Origin: Sphingobium herbicidovorans
GTDB lineage: Bacteria > Pseudomonadota > Alphaproteobacteria > Sphingomonadales > Sphingomonadaceae
Reading direction: 5' to 3'
DNA length: 64,000 bases
Assembly (NCBI RefSeq): GCF_002080435.1
Contig: NZ_CP020538.1
Coordinates: 1,426,001 to 1,490,000 of the forward strand
Shown: positions 34,297 through 43,409 of the stretch, in pieces
Position numbering within the stretch: position 1 is the stretch's first letter
Layout: every line of letters begins with the position of its first letter
The notes under the pieces: generated by a model
Told to the model about the DNA's origin: nothing
Seen by the model: the letters and a program-made list of their open reading frames with translations, nothing else
Database searches by the model: none
Program-made: the position numbers and the translations under genes

Positions 34297-34492
34297 TACC
34301 GGTCTTCAGGAACCACGCCAATCGCTGAAGCAGTAGCCGCCGCCCACAAGGGAGAAAAAGCCAGCCGCCGGTCTATCCTCGACTCCATCACGTGGCAGGC
34401 ATGAGCATCCGTGAGGTAGGGAAGGTCGCTGCGGCTTCCTCTGCCATGGTCCCGAAGGCCCTAAAGAAAGTCGCCTAAGTCTCCGCCTTGCC

Positions 34493-35764
34493 TTATTCCG
34501 CAGCGGCTTGAGCGGCCGGAGCTGCCTCCCGCCTGCTCTTCATGATGTCCAACAGGCTGGTCTTCAGTTCAGGCACCTTGTCGAGCGCCTTTTGAAATGC
34601 GGGGCTGGCGGTAAGCTCATGCCACGGGCTTCCGTAGGTCTCGTCATCAACTAACCTGAGGGGAGCTTCCTCCAACCTGGTAAGCGCCGATGCAAAAAGC
34701 CTAGCTTCGAAGCTCTCATCGATCCTTGCAGCTTCCCGCCGATAGCCCTCGTATGCCTTAGCTACGGATGCTTTGAAGGAATAGTCCTCCTGGAGCTTGA
34801 AAAGCTGACCAATCTGCTTGGTCGACAACCAAGCGAACCAAAGCGGCGCACCGATGCTGAGTATAGAGATAACTAGGCTGGACCAAACCCGCACCCCGTC
34901 AGCATCGGATGTCAGCAACTTTTGCAGTTCCGAGATGCGGTAGGCTCCTGCGCACCCGATAATTAGCAACGAAACGACGAGCCCGGCGACCCAACGACGT
35001 ACCGACCAATGTAATTTGTCCGCGCGACTGTCGAAAGCCGCTGCCAGTCCGACTGTTGTCGTCACCCGATATGCTTCGCTGCATTCAGCGACGAGCTTCG
35101 CTGCCGTTTCCTTATGTTTCTCTAACGCACTTACGGCCGACGTTGCCTGCTCGAGCGCAGCATCTATCCGCCCTGCAGCGGATGAGGCCGACGTCCGATG
35201 GCCCTCGATTTCCGAGCGAGCCTCAGTGAGCGTCGCGAGATCGGTTGGCAAATTAAGGGCGGCCTCTCGAGCCGCCTCTATGTCCTCTATCGCCTTGTCC
35301 AACGCAGATGTGCGCGGTTCGAGAGACTTGAGCCGCGCTTCTACGCTGCGCAGCCTTGTCGCCAGCGGCTTCGGAAGAACGTCAGCCGGGACCGATTTCC
35401 AATCCACTGGAGCCGGTTCTGCGGGCAACTCGTGGCCAATAACCAGGAAAAGGTCAAAAAGCTGCTGAACGACAATGGTGGAATTTCCGCCGGGCAAGTT
35501 TGGCAGGACGTTTCCAATTTCGTATGTAATGCGGGCTGGCAATTCTCGAAGTAGGTTTTCGAGAGTGACGTCTAAATCGTCCGCCGTGAGCGACCGAACT
35601 CGCTGAGCTAGCCTGTCAGGGACTGCAGCAAGCTCGCGCCGAGTAATAGCCGGGTACTGCCAGCCCCACACCTGATTGTAAGGCGGCTCCTCATTATGAG
35701 TCGCGATGATTTTTTCTGAAAGTTTTTCTAATGCCGCTGCCGCTTCTTCGATAATCTTGTCCAT
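34493..35764 (-). CDS. coiled-coil membrane protein (423 aa), possible defence accessory
   Basis: A 423-residue protein of unknown family. Residues 130-235 form a long heptad-rich coil (RLRSVEARLKSLEPRTSALDK, then EARSEIEGHRTSASS). Two transmembrane segments follow at about 257-277 and 294-314, joined by a short loop, and a cytosolic helical tail of 110 residues contains SFKASVAKAYEGYRREAARID. AAAGGGGGCGGG lies just before the ATG. It is 102 bp downstream of the MrcB/DUF3883 gene on the same strand, suggesting an operon. The coil-plus-hairpin layout suits a membrane sensor or effector. Confidence 0.7.
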   Translation of the reverse strand: MDKIIEEAAAALEKLSEKIIATHNEEPPYNQVWGWQYPAITRRELAAVPDRLAQRVRSLTADDLDVTLENLLRELPARITYEIGNVLPNLPGGNSTIVVQQLFDLFLVIGHELPAEPAPVDWKSVPADVLPKPLATRLRSVEARLKSLEPRTSALDKAIEDIEAAREAALNLPTDLATLTEARSEIEGHRTSASSAAGRIDAALEQATSAVSALEKHKETAAKLVAECSEAYRVTTTVGLAAAFDSRADKLHWSVRRWVAGLVVSLLIIGCAGAYRISELQKLLTSDADGVRVWSSLVISILSIGAPLWFAWLSTKQIGQLFKLQEDYSFKASVAKAYEGYRREAARIDESFEARLFASALTRLEEAPLRLVDDETYGSPWHELTASPAFQKALDKVPELKTSLLDIMKSRREAAPAAQAAAE

Positions 35765-35866
35765 CCCGCCCCCTTTAGTGCGAACAATTAGCTATTCCGA
35801 AACTTGATAGTTGCACCTGCCCACCATTCATCACGCTAGCACAAGCCTGCCATGCGGCCTTGATAC

Positions 35867-36973
35867 CTATTCCGCTAGCAGCGCGTATTCGAAAGCCATT
35901 GGTTTAAGCTGGTCGGGATTTAATCGCCAAGGCTGAAGGCGATGGACGGTCCCACCCGATGCGATAGGCTGGGGTCCATGCCGATCCAAGTCTATGGAAT
36001 GAACCACGAACAGCGCGTTGTTAATAGTACCACTCTGATGCAGCGTCACCTCGTTCGCTGTGAGCATGATAGCGCCTAAACCGCCAGTCGTGCCCTTAAC
36101 CTCGACCACGGTTTTGCAGCCGTTCTTCGAAGCTAGAAAGTCGTATGATGCTGTTGCAGAGTGGTCTTCAACGGTGAAACCCTCACGCTCCAATATCGAC
36201 TTCGCAAGCTCCATCGCTCGCCTTTCCACCGCCTGTCGCTCTGGCCCCGAAAGACCGCGCCCTTGCCCAGCCCTGGAGCGCCCCATAAGGGGCTTCGCAA
36301 TTTCATCGACTGCCTCAACGGCCTCAATGATCTCAGGCGCTATCTCCCCAGGCATTCGCCTTTGATCCTGGGCACCGTAGAGCTGTCCCAAGAGCCCGGC
36401 GAACATGACTGCATCGGCAGTTAGCTGAGCTTCATCTGGAAGATTGTCAGCCGGATACCAAATGCCCGCCACAGTCGATTTTTCGTAAGGCTTCGCCAAC
36501 TTCCCTGGGCCCTCGCCCAGATCAATCTTGCTTTGCACCCTTGGGTCGCGCAAAAGCGCATCCCCCAACGTTGTGCGGGCCCAGGTCAATAAATCAGCGA
36601 GCTGTCCGTCAGCTCGCGGCACGAACATCCCGTTGAGGAACGATGTGGATCCATGAGCCAAGGCCAAATAGACACCAGATCCATCGGACCGGAAGAGATA
36701 GACGCAATACCAGCCATTTTGGGCGGACGGTGAACGGCTGGCGGAAAAGAAACGCGCCCAGGGTATGGCCGTCTTCCTGCCGGTCCCATCCCTCCCTTCG
36801 AAGTGCAAATCGCTTATCAGCGGGCCCATTGCATGCTGAAGGTTGCCGGATATGCGGCTGAGTTCGGCAGGAAGCTCCTTCCGAACGACGACCCCTCGGC
36901 GCTCCATGGCAGGCGTGTTTGCGCTGTCCCATTCGAGTTGCAGCTCTAAAATTTCGGCGAGTAAGTTCCGCAT
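35867..36973 (-). CDS. MrcB-like / DUF3883-like putative restriction nuclease
   Basis: A 368-residue protein. Residues 1-150 match the MrcB N-terminal (DUF3578) type: LELQLEWDSANTPAMERRG, then EGRDGTGRKTAIPWARFFS and GWYCVYLFRSDGSGVYLALAHGST. Residues 245-368 look like a DUF3883 nuclease of the PD-(D/E)xK class, with Asp278 (SYDFL) and ExK at Glu291-Lys293 (VVEVKGT) after a hydrophobic strand. The pairing of a McrB-like DNA-reading domain with a nuclease suggests modification-dependent DNA cleavage without a separate McrBC GTPase. It starts 27 bases after the broken comM frame. Confidence 0.8.
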   Translation of the reverse strand: MRNLLAEILELQLEWDSANTPAMERRGVVVRKELPAELSRISGNLQHAMGPLISDLHFEGRDGTGRKTAIPWARFFSASRSPSAQNGWYCVYLFRSDGSGVYLALAHGSTSFLNGMFVPRADGQLADLLTWARTTLGDALLRDPRVQSKIDLGEGPGKLAKPYEKSTVAGIWYPADNLPDEAQLTADAVMFAGLLGQLYGAQDQRRMPGEIAPEIIEAVEAVDEIAKPLMGRSRAGQGRGLSGPERQAVERRAMELAKSILEREGFTVEDHSATASYDFLASKNGCKTVVEVKGTTGGLGAIMLTANEVTLHQSGTINNALFVVHSIDLDRHGPQPIASGGTVHRLQPWRLNPDQLKPMAFEYALLAE

Positions 36974-36999
36974 CTTGCCCCCAACATTTGAATGGGTCT

Positions 37000-37653
37000 T
37001 TACGCTCTCATCGGGAGCAGGTTATGACCGCCAGCCGCAGCGATCTCCAATGCACGCTTGGCCGTCTCCTGTCCCTTGACCTGTTTCAGGTCGGACACGC
37101 GCGGCGGCGGCTCCACCGCGCCGGGCTGGGGAGGCGACAGCGCAGCGCTGCCCTTGAAATGGTTGAGAAGGCTGAGCAGGTCCGGCGCCGCGATCACTTC
37201 AACCTGGCCCGCCCATGCCGCTTCCGGCCCTTGAGCAACCGGGCACACCAGGCCCAGTTCCCTTTCCCCGGCGTGCAACGCGGCAAGCAGGACCCCGGGG
37301 GTTGAAGCGATACGGCCGTCCAGGCCCAATTCTCCGACCACCACATATCCGGCCAGCGTCTCCGCATCGATCACCCCCATCGCTCCCAGCAGGGCCAGGG
37401 CGATAGGCAGATCGAAATGAGAGCCTTCCTTGGGCAGATCAGCAGGCGAAAGGTTTACCGTAATCCGCTTGGGCGGCAGCGACAGCCCTATGGCGGCAAT
37501 CGCGTTGCGCACCCGTTCCCGGCTTTCCGCCACCGCCTTGTCAGGCAGGCCTACCACGATGAAATTGGGCAGGCCGGGGACCAGTTGGCACTGAACCTCC
37601 ACGCTGCGCGCGTCCAGCCCAAGATAGGCGACCGTCGATACCGTCGAAACCAA
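37000..37653 (-). pseudogene. comM: comM (YifB-type Mg-chelatase-like ATPase), truncated
   Basis: About 217 residues remain of a protein of about 500. They contain the complete Lon-like N-terminal domain of ComM (RSVEVQCQLVPGLPNFIVVGLPDKAV, then NLSPADLPKEGSHFDLPIALALLG) and end VKGQETAKRALEIAAAGGHNLL-PMRA-stop. In intact proteins GGHNLL is followed at once by the Walker A motif (GPPGxGK); here it is replaced by four unrelated residues and a stop. The start is the TTG at 37653 after GCGGGGGC. The helicase half (branch migration in natural transformation) is absent from the window. Confidence 0.85.
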
Positions 37654-37696
37654 TGTGCCCCCGCTGTCCTGAAAAATGCCGCTGCGTGCTGTGGCG

Positions 37697-38371
37697 TCAG
37701 CCCTGTTCTTCGGGCCGTCCCTTGAAACCCTGCGCCACGACATACCACTCAACGCTGCCCTTTCGGCTCGCAGGCGGCTTGGCGTGCTTGATCGTCGTGA
37801 AATGCTTTTTCAATATGGCGAGCAGGTCAGCATCAGTCCCCCCCGCAAACACCTTCGCGACGAAGGTTCCTCCCTTTCGCAGGTTTTCCACCGCGAACCA
37901 GGCGGCCGCCTCGACCAGCCCCATCGTGCGCAGATGATCGGTCTGCGCATGGCCCACAGTATTTGCCGCCATGTCAGAGATGACGAGGTCCGGCGCATCC
38001 CCCAGAGTCTCGGTCAGCAGAGCTGGAGCCTTGTCATCCATGAAGTCCATCTGGAACAGGGTGACGCCATGAATGGGATCGGTCGGCAGCAGGTCGATAC
38101 CCACCACCTTCGCCTTGGGCGACAATTTCCTGACCACCTGAGCCCATCCGCCGGGCGCGACGCCCAGATCGACGACGGCGCGCGATCCCTTCACGAAATG
38201 AAACTTCTCGTCCAGCTCGATCAGCTTGAAGGCAGCGCGGCTGCGCCACCCTTCCGCCTTGGCGCGCCGGACATAGGGGTCGTTAAGCTGCCGTTCGAGC
38301 CAGCGCGTCGATTGCGCCGTACGTCCCTTTGCCGATTTTACCCGGACCTTGCCCGCACCTGCACCCCTCAC
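37697..38371 (-). CDS. rlmE: 23S rRNA 2'-O-methyltransferase RlmE
   Basis: A 224-residue FtsJ-family SAM-dependent methyltransferase that modifies U2552 in the A loop. Motif I is VVDLGVAPGGWAQVV; the K-D-K-E tetrad is traceable in RAAFKLIELDEKF, LVISDMAAN, GTFVAKVFAGG and SVEWYVVAQG. It starts at GTG 38371, overlapping the ppx/gppA stop in a GTGA junction, so the two are translationally coupled. Confidence 0.95.
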   Translation of the reverse strand: MRGAGAGKVRVKSAKGRTAQSTRWLERQLNDPYVRRAKAEGWRSRAAFKLIELDEKFHFVKGSRAVVDLGVAPGGWAQVVRKLSPKAKVVGIDLLPTDPIHGVTLFQMDFMDDKAPALLTETLGDAPDLVISDMAANTVGHAQTDHLRTMGLVEAAAWFAVENLRKGGTFVAKVFAGGTDADLLAILKKHFTTIKHAKPPASRKGSVEWYVVAQGFKGRPEEQG

Positions 38372-39486
38372 ATCACTACTCCGTCACGGTCCATCAGGCC
38401 GCGCAATATGCCTTCACGAATGCCCCGGTCCGCTACGCCCAGCCGTTCGGCGGGCCAGATGTCGAGTATGGCTTCCAATATGGCGCAGCCCGCCACGACC
38501 AGGTCCGCCCGTTCCGATCCGATACAGGGCAGCTTCTGCCGCTCCGCCAGCGCCATGGTCGACAGCCTGCCGGAAATGGCACGCATCGACGCGGATGGTA
38601 CGATCAGCCCGTCGATGGCCTGCCTGTCATAGCGCGGAAGGTTAAGATGCAAGCTGGCCAGCGTTGTAACCGTCCCCGATGTGCCCAGCAGCCTTATCGC
38701 TGGCACATTGCGCGGCAGGCGGCGGGCAAGCGGGGCGAATGCGTCGGCGACGCGCGCGCGCATCCGCGCATAGGCGGCGATGCGTTCGCCCGGATCGGCA
38801 TGGTCAAACAATTCGCTTTCCGTGAGCGAGACGACGCCCCAAGGCGCGCTGACCCAATCGACAATATGCGGCGCGCCCGACTGATTGGCGTCTACCAGCA
38901 CCAGTTCGGTCGAGCCCCCGCCGATGTCGAATATCAGCGCGGGGCTATCGCCTGGCTCCAGCAACGCATGGCATCCCATGACCGCCAGCCTGGCTTCCTC
39001 CTGCGCACTGATGATGTCGAGCGCTATGCCAGTTTCGCGATAGACGCGCTGAATGAAGTCGGCGCCGTTGGAGGCGCGGCGACATGCCTCTGTCGCAACC
39101 GATCGCGCAAGCGTCACATGCCGACGCCGCAGCTTGTCGGCGCAGATGGCCAACGCTGCAATCGCCCGATCGATGGCGGCGTCGCTGATCCGTCCGGTCG
39201 CCGCCAGCCCTTCGCCCAACCGGACGATCCGTGAGAAGGCATCTACGACGATGAACCCATCAGCGGAAGGCTTGGCAATCAGCAGGCGGCAATTATTGGT
39301 GCCAAGGTCGATCGCGGCATAGGACCGTCTGCCACGCGGCGAATGGGGCAATGGACCCCGCTGCGCCGACGGGGGAGGTATGGCCGCAGCCTTGCTCCCA
39401 TTACCCTGGCCGGAACGGGCGCCCTTGCCCGAAACACCCCCGGCGGGACCGGAACTCTGCGGCGATGGGCGGCTTTGCTGCACCAT
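38368..39486 (-). CDS. Ppx/GppA-family exopolyphosphatase / pppGpp phosphatase
   Basis: About 372 residues with an acetate/sugar kinase/Hsp70-fold catalytic core: AAIDLGTNNCRLLIA (phosphate 1), FDIGGGSTELVLVD (phosphate 2) and RLLGTSGTVTTLASLHL. The first 55 residues are a Pro/Gly/Ser-rich tail of low complexity. It hydrolyses polyphosphate or the pppGpp 5' phosphate; the short length (single core domain) is typical of alphaproteobacteria. ATG at 39486 is preferred over the GTG at 39516, which lacks a ribosome site. Confidence 0.92.
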   Translation of the reverse strand: MVQQSRPSPQSSGPAGGVSGKGARSGQGNGSKAAAIPPPSAQRGPLPHSPRGRRSYAAIDLGTNNCRLLIAKPSADGFIVVDAFSRIVRLGEGLAATGRISDAAIDRAIAALAICADKLRRRHVTLARSVATEACRRASNGADFIQRVYRETGIALDIISAQEEARLAVMGCHALLEPGDSPALIFDIGGGSTELVLVDANQSGAPHIVDWVSAPWGVVSLTESELFDHADPGERIAAYARMRARVADAFAPLARRLPRNVPAIRLLGTSGTVTTLASLHLNLPRYDRQAIDGLIVPSASMRAISGRLSTMALAERQKLPCIGSERADLVVAGCAILEAILDIWPAERLGVADRGIREGILRGLMDRDGVVM

Positions 39487-39617
39487 GGCCGTAACTCTTT
39501 TCTTCTTCGCCGACACCGACAGGTGACGGAACTTGGCTTCAGACTATGCGGATGGAGCACAAAGCGCAAGACGGAGCCAGAAAAGCCAACAACATAGCGC
39601 GCGGCATATGCTGCCGG

Positions 39618-39995
39618 TCAAAGCGGGAGCAGAGCCGCCACGATCCAACGCTCTTCCGCGCGGAGCACGCCCCAGGCACGCGCCGCCGCGCGGCTGTCCA
39701 TCACTTCAACGCCAATGCCTTTGGCCTCCAGTTCGCGGACGAAGGCGCGCGGCGGCTGACGCAAACCCGCGCCAGTACCGAGCAGCAAGAATTCCGGCCG
39801 TGGTTCGACATCCAGAAGATCGCCCAATACGGCCAGGGTCAACTCGTCAGGCGATGGCGCACCGGTCCATGCCAGCGCCCGAACCGGGCTGAGCAGCAGG
39901 CCACCCGGAAAGACGTCATCCCTCACACGAAAGCCACGGCCGGCAAAGCCCGTGACGATGGGCCCCTGGCCCGCATCGTCGCGGCGCAATTCCAT
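39618..39995 (-). CDS. Mth938-like domain protein
   Basis: A 125-residue protein of the Mth938/DUF498 family (NDUFAF3-related): GFAGRGFRVRDDVFPGGLLLSP, then FLLLGTGAGLRQPPRAFVREL and DSRAAARAWGVLRAEERWIVAALL. It lies 17 bases downstream of secF, a position conserved in alphaproteobacteria. The molecular role is unknown; a link with membrane complex assembly is suggested by the mitochondrial relative. Confidence 0.88.
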   Translation of the reverse strand: MELRRDDAGQGPIVTGFAGRGFRVRDDVFPGGLLLSPVRALAWTGAPSPDELTLAVLGDLLDVEPRPEFLLLGTGAGLRQPPRAFVRELEAKGIGVEVMDSRAAARAWGVLRAEERWIVAALLPL

Positions 39996-40012
39996 GCCAG
40001 TGCGCTTGACGT

Positions 40013-40999
40013 TCAGGGCCGCGCCCCGTCATCACGCGGACCCGTGCGCTCAGCCCTGTCGGCGATATTGGTCTTGGCCGCCTTTCGTTCCGACACCTGC
40101 GGCGAGAGGCCCAGCGTGATCAGCAGCGACGAGGACACATAGACCGAGGAATATGTGCCAACGACGATGCCCAGCATCATGGCCGCGGTAAAACCACGCA
40201 GCACATGGCCGCCGAAGAACAGCAACGCGCCCAGCGCCAGCATGATCGTGACAGAGGTCATGACCGTGCGCGGCAGCGTCTCATTGACCGACAGGTCGAT
40301 GAGCGACTTCATGTCCATCTTGCGGTATTTGCGCATATTCTCGCGGATACGGTCGTCGATCACCATCTTGTCGTTGATGGAATAACCGACGATCGTCAGC
40401 ACCGCGGCGACGATATTCAGGTCGAATTCCAGCTGGGTAACCGCAAAAAAGCCCAGCGTCATCAGCAGATCATGCATAATGGCGACGAAGGTCGAAACGC
40501 CGAACTGCCATTCATAACGAAACCAGGAAAACACCGCGATGCCGATCACGGCAAGCAAGACGGCCAGGACACCGTTCTGGATCAGTTCGCCCGAAACCTT
40601 GCCCGACACGGTATCGTAGCGGGAGAATGTCACGCCCGGAAACTGGGCCGTCATGGCGTTACGAGTCTTTTCGACAACAGCATTTGCCGCGCCCGCCCCG
40701 CCCTGTTCGGGCAAGGGAAGGCGGATCTGCACGGTGTTGGGATCGCCAAATTGCTGGAGCGAGCTTTCGCCCACATCCAGCGCGGCAATGGTTCTGCGCA
40801 CACGATCCGTTTCAACCGCCTGGGGAAAGCGCGCCTCGATCATCAGGCCGCCGACGAAATCGACGCCCAGGTTGAGGCCACGATAGGCGGTGGCGCCGAC
40901 GGCAAGCACGGTCAGCAGCGCCGTCAGGGCGAAGGCCCAGTGGCGCAGCTTCACAAAGCCGATGTTGGTGTGATCGGGGACGAGCTTGAGAAGTTTCAT
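40013..40999 (-). CDS. secF: protein translocase subunit SecF
   Basis: A 328-residue six-helix protein with one large periplasmic loop. GLNLGVDFVGGLMIEARF is the conserved post-TM1 motif, and SINDKMVIDDRIRENMRK and SVNETLPRTVMTSVT mark the RND-type half. With SecD it uses the proton-motive force to complete protein export. It starts 18 bases after secD. Confidence 0.97.
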   Translation of the reverse strand: MKLLKLVPDHTNIGFVKLRHWAFALTALLTVLAVGATAYRGLNLGVDFVGGLMIEARFPQAVETDRVRRTIAALDVGESSLQQFGDPNTVQIRLPLPEQGGAGAANAVVEKTRNAMTAQFPGVTFSRYDTVSGKVSGELIQNGVLAVLLAVIGIAVFSWFRYEWQFGVSTFVAIMHDLLMTLGFFAVTQLEFDLNIVAAVLTIVGYSINDKMVIDDRIRENMRKYRKMDMKSLIDLSVNETLPRTVMTSVTIMLALGALLFFGGHVLRGFTAAMMLGIVVGTYSSVYVSSSLLITLGLSPQVSERKAAKTNIADRAERTGPRDDGARP

Positions 41000-41017
41000 G
41001 GGTCTTTCTCCCGGCCC

Positions 41018-42616
41018 TTAAATGACGATCTCGGTCGGACGCTTGGCACGAAGCCAGCGCGACGCGAGCAGGCGGGTGAAGGTCACGGCCGTGAATACGC
41101 TGGTTGCGATGCCGATCAGCAGCACGATGGCGAAACCCTTGACCGGGCCGGAACCCAAGGCGAGCATGATGCCACCAGCGATGGCGTGAGTGACATTCGC
41201 TTCGAAAATGGTCCGGCTGGCTTCCTTATAGCCGAACTCGATCGCCTGTACGACATTTCGCCCGCGCCGCCGCTCCTCACGAATCCGCTCATAAATGAGC
41301 ACGTTGGCATCCACCGCCGTGCCGATGGTCAGCACGAAGCCGGCGATGCCCGGCAGCGTCAACGTCGCGCCCAGCATGCCCATGACGCCCAGGATGACGA
41401 GCACGTTTATCGCGACGGCAAGGTTCGCGTACATGCCGAACCGACCGTAGCTGACGAACATGAAGACAGCGACCGCGACCACGGCGATGATCGAAGCCAT
41501 AAGGCCCGCCCGGATCGAATCCGCACCCAGCTGCGGGCCCACCGTACGCTCCTCAACCACCGTCAATGCGACAGGCAGCTTGCCCGAGCGCAGTGCGATC
41601 GCCAGCTGGTTCGCGCTTTCCACGGTAAAGTTGCCGCTGATCTGAGCGGAGCCACCGAGGATCGGTTCATTGATGTTCGGGGCCGACAACACTTTGCCGT
41701 CCAGGATGATGGCAAAGGGCCGGTTGACATTCTGCGACGTCACCTGGCCAAACTTGCGCCCCCCCGATCCGTTGAAGCGGATGTTGACGATCGGCTGGTT
41801 ATTCTGGTCATAGCCCTGCGTAGCGTCGGTGAGATCTTCTCCCGACACCATAACCTGGCGCTTGACCGCAATCACTGGCACACCGGAAGGATTATCGAGA
41901 TAGGGCAACACCTCGCTGCCCACGGGCGCGCGGCCCTGCGCCACTTCGGACGGGTTGGCGGCGGTATCGACCAGCTTGAATTCCAGCTTGGCCGTCTGGC
42001 CCAGCAGGTCTTTCAGCGCCTTGGGGTTTTGCAGGCCGGGAACCTGTACGACGATACGATTGCCGCCCTGCTGCTGGATCGTGGGCTCGCGCGTGCCCAT
42101 TTCGTCGATGCGCTTGCGGATGACCTCGGTCGCGACTTCCATCGCGCTCTTGACCGCATTGTCGATCCCCGCGCTTGTCGGCGTGATGACGATGGTCGAA
42201 CTGTTCACCACCTCGACATTGAAGTCACGCTGACCGGTGAGGCCCGCGCCTTGCGTCAGCGGCCGGATACGCTCGACCGCGGCATCAACCTGCGACGGGT
42301 CGCGAACCATGAAGCTGAGCTTGCCATCGCGGCTGGAAATGTCGCCGATGGCTATGCGCGGGCTGCCCCGGCGCAGTTCCGTGCGGACCTGCTCCTCCAT
42401 ATTGACGAGGCGCTGCCTGGCCACATCCTGCGTTGATGCTTCAAGCAGCAGATGACTGCCGCCCGACAGATCCAGACCCAGGTTGACGCGGGTCTGCATG
42501 AAGGATGGCAGCCGCTCGACGGCGGTGTCGGGCAGGAAGCTCGGGACCGCGCAGAGGATGCCGATAACCAGGGGCAGCAGGATCGCCGTAACGGCCCAGC
42601 GCGAAAAGTTCAGCAT
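41018..42616 (-). CDS. secD: protein translocase subunit SecD
   Basis: A 532-residue six-helix protein with the large P1 periplasmic domain. NLGLDLSGGSHLLLEA follows TM1; the C-terminal half has GTAVDANVLIYERIREE (TM5 region with the functional Asp) and GSGPVKGFAIVLLIGI. It lies 7 bases after yajC in a yajC-secD-secF operon. Confidence 0.97.
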   Translation of the reverse strand: MLNFSRWAVTAILLPLVIGILCAVPSFLPDTAVERLPSFMQTRVNLGLDLSGGSHLLLEASTQDVARQRLVNMEEQVRTELRRGSPRIAIGDISSRDGKLSFMVRDPSQVDAAVERIRPLTQGAGLTGQRDFNVEVVNSSTIVITPTSAGIDNAVKSAMEVATEVIRKRIDEMGTREPTIQQQGGNRIVVQVPGLQNPKALKDLLGQTAKLEFKLVDTAANPSEVAQGRAPVGSEVLPYLDNPSGVPVIAVKRQVMVSGEDLTDATQGYDQNNQPIVNIRFNGSGGRKFGQVTSQNVNRPFAIILDGKVLSAPNINEPILGGSAQISGNFTVESANQLAIALRSGKLPVALTVVEERTVGPQLGADSIRAGLMASIIAVVAVAVFMFVSYGRFGMYANLAVAINVLVILGVMGMLGATLTLPGIAGFVLTIGTAVDANVLIYERIREERRRGRNVVQAIEFGYKEASRTIFEANVTHAIAGGIMLALGSGPVKGFAIVLLIGIATSVFTAVTFTRLLASRWLRAKRPTEIVI

Positions 42617-42623
42617 CGCTGGC

Positions 42624-42959
42624 TCAGTCGTTCGCGGGCTTGGCGGTCGTAGGATCGACGACGTCGGTGAGGGTCGATTTGACGGCCTTCACCTTCATGC
42701 CAGGCGCAAGTTCCACATCGACATAATGCTCATCGACCCGGGCGACCTTTCCAACCAGGCCACCGCCGGTCACTACCTGATCGCCCTTTTTCACTGCGTC
42801 GATCTTTGCCTTATGCTCCTTCATCCGCTTTTGCTGCGGGCGGATCAGCAGAAAGTAGAAGACGACGAAGATGAGGACGAGCGGCGCCATCTGTATCAGC
42901 ATGGATGCGCCGGACGACTGCTCGCCCGCGGTCTGGGCAAAGGCTGGGGTAATGAGCAT
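42624..42959 (-). CDS. yajC: preprotein translocase accessory protein YajC
   Basis: A 111-residue protein with one transmembrane segment (MAPLVLIFVVFYFLLIRPQQ) followed by the family motif RPQQKRMKEHKAKIDAVKKGDQVVTGGGLVGKV. It joins the SecDF holotranslocon. The ATG at 42959 is preferred over upstream starts because MLITPAFAQ is the homologous start. Confidence 0.95.
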   Translation of the reverse strand: MLITPAFAQTAGEQSSGASMLIQMAPLVLIFVVFYFLLIRPQQKRMKEHKAKIDAVKKGDQVVTGGGLVGKVARVDEHYVDVELAPGMKVKAVKSTLTDVVDPTTAKPAND

Positions 42960-43103
42960 GGTGGGACTTTCGCCTTGTTCTCTTGTCCAGCCGCAGACAG
43001 GCAAGTGCCTGCGGATCAAAGGCGCGCGGCTAACACAGATATGGATAGTGAGGCAATATGATTAGGGATGGCGTTGGACGGCAAAAAGGGCGCACCGAAA
43101 CGC

Positions 43104-43132
43104 TTGCATGTTCTCAAACATGCTTCTATGTG
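43104..43132 (+). promoter_or_regulatory. probable promoter of tRNA-Pro
   Basis: -35 TTGCAT (43104-43109), a 17-base spacer and -10 TATGTG (43127-43132). Transcription would start about 7 bases before the mature tRNA 5' end. Confidence 0.55.
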
Positions 43133-43145
43133 CCGCCGCTCCGGT

Positions 43146-43222
43146 CGGGACGTAGCGCAGCCTGGTAGCGCATCACACTGGGGGTGTGGGGGTCGGAGGT
43201 TCGAATCCTCTCGTCCCGACCA
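43146..43222 (+). tRNA. tRNA-Pro (anticodon GGG)
   Basis: A full cloverleaf can be drawn: acceptor CGGGACG/CGTCCCG, D arm with AGCGCAGCCTGGTAGCGC, anticodon stem TCACA/TGTGG around loop CTGGGGG (anticodon GGG), variable loop GGGTC, T arm GGAGG TTCGAAT CCTCT (outer pair T-G type), discriminator A and encoded CCA. It marks the border between core genes and the conjugative region, and its 3' end is a likely integration site. Confidence 0.93.
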
Positions 43223-43409
43223 ATATTTCAATGACTTAGCCAATATTTTTACCCCGCCGGGGGCCACCAAATTCGCTCTGGTGGTGCGCTGGTGGTGCAA
43301 ACTTAATTTTGGCGATTGCCACGCAGTGCATCTCAACGCCTCGACATCGCACTCGCCCGGCACCCTTCCGATTGAAGATTCGCCTCACTCTGCTTATTCC
43401 AGCCGATAG

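Noticed and set aside
35198..35554. 118-codon plus-strand frame inside the coiled-coil gene
   Set aside because: Antisense shadow with no ribosome site or domain.
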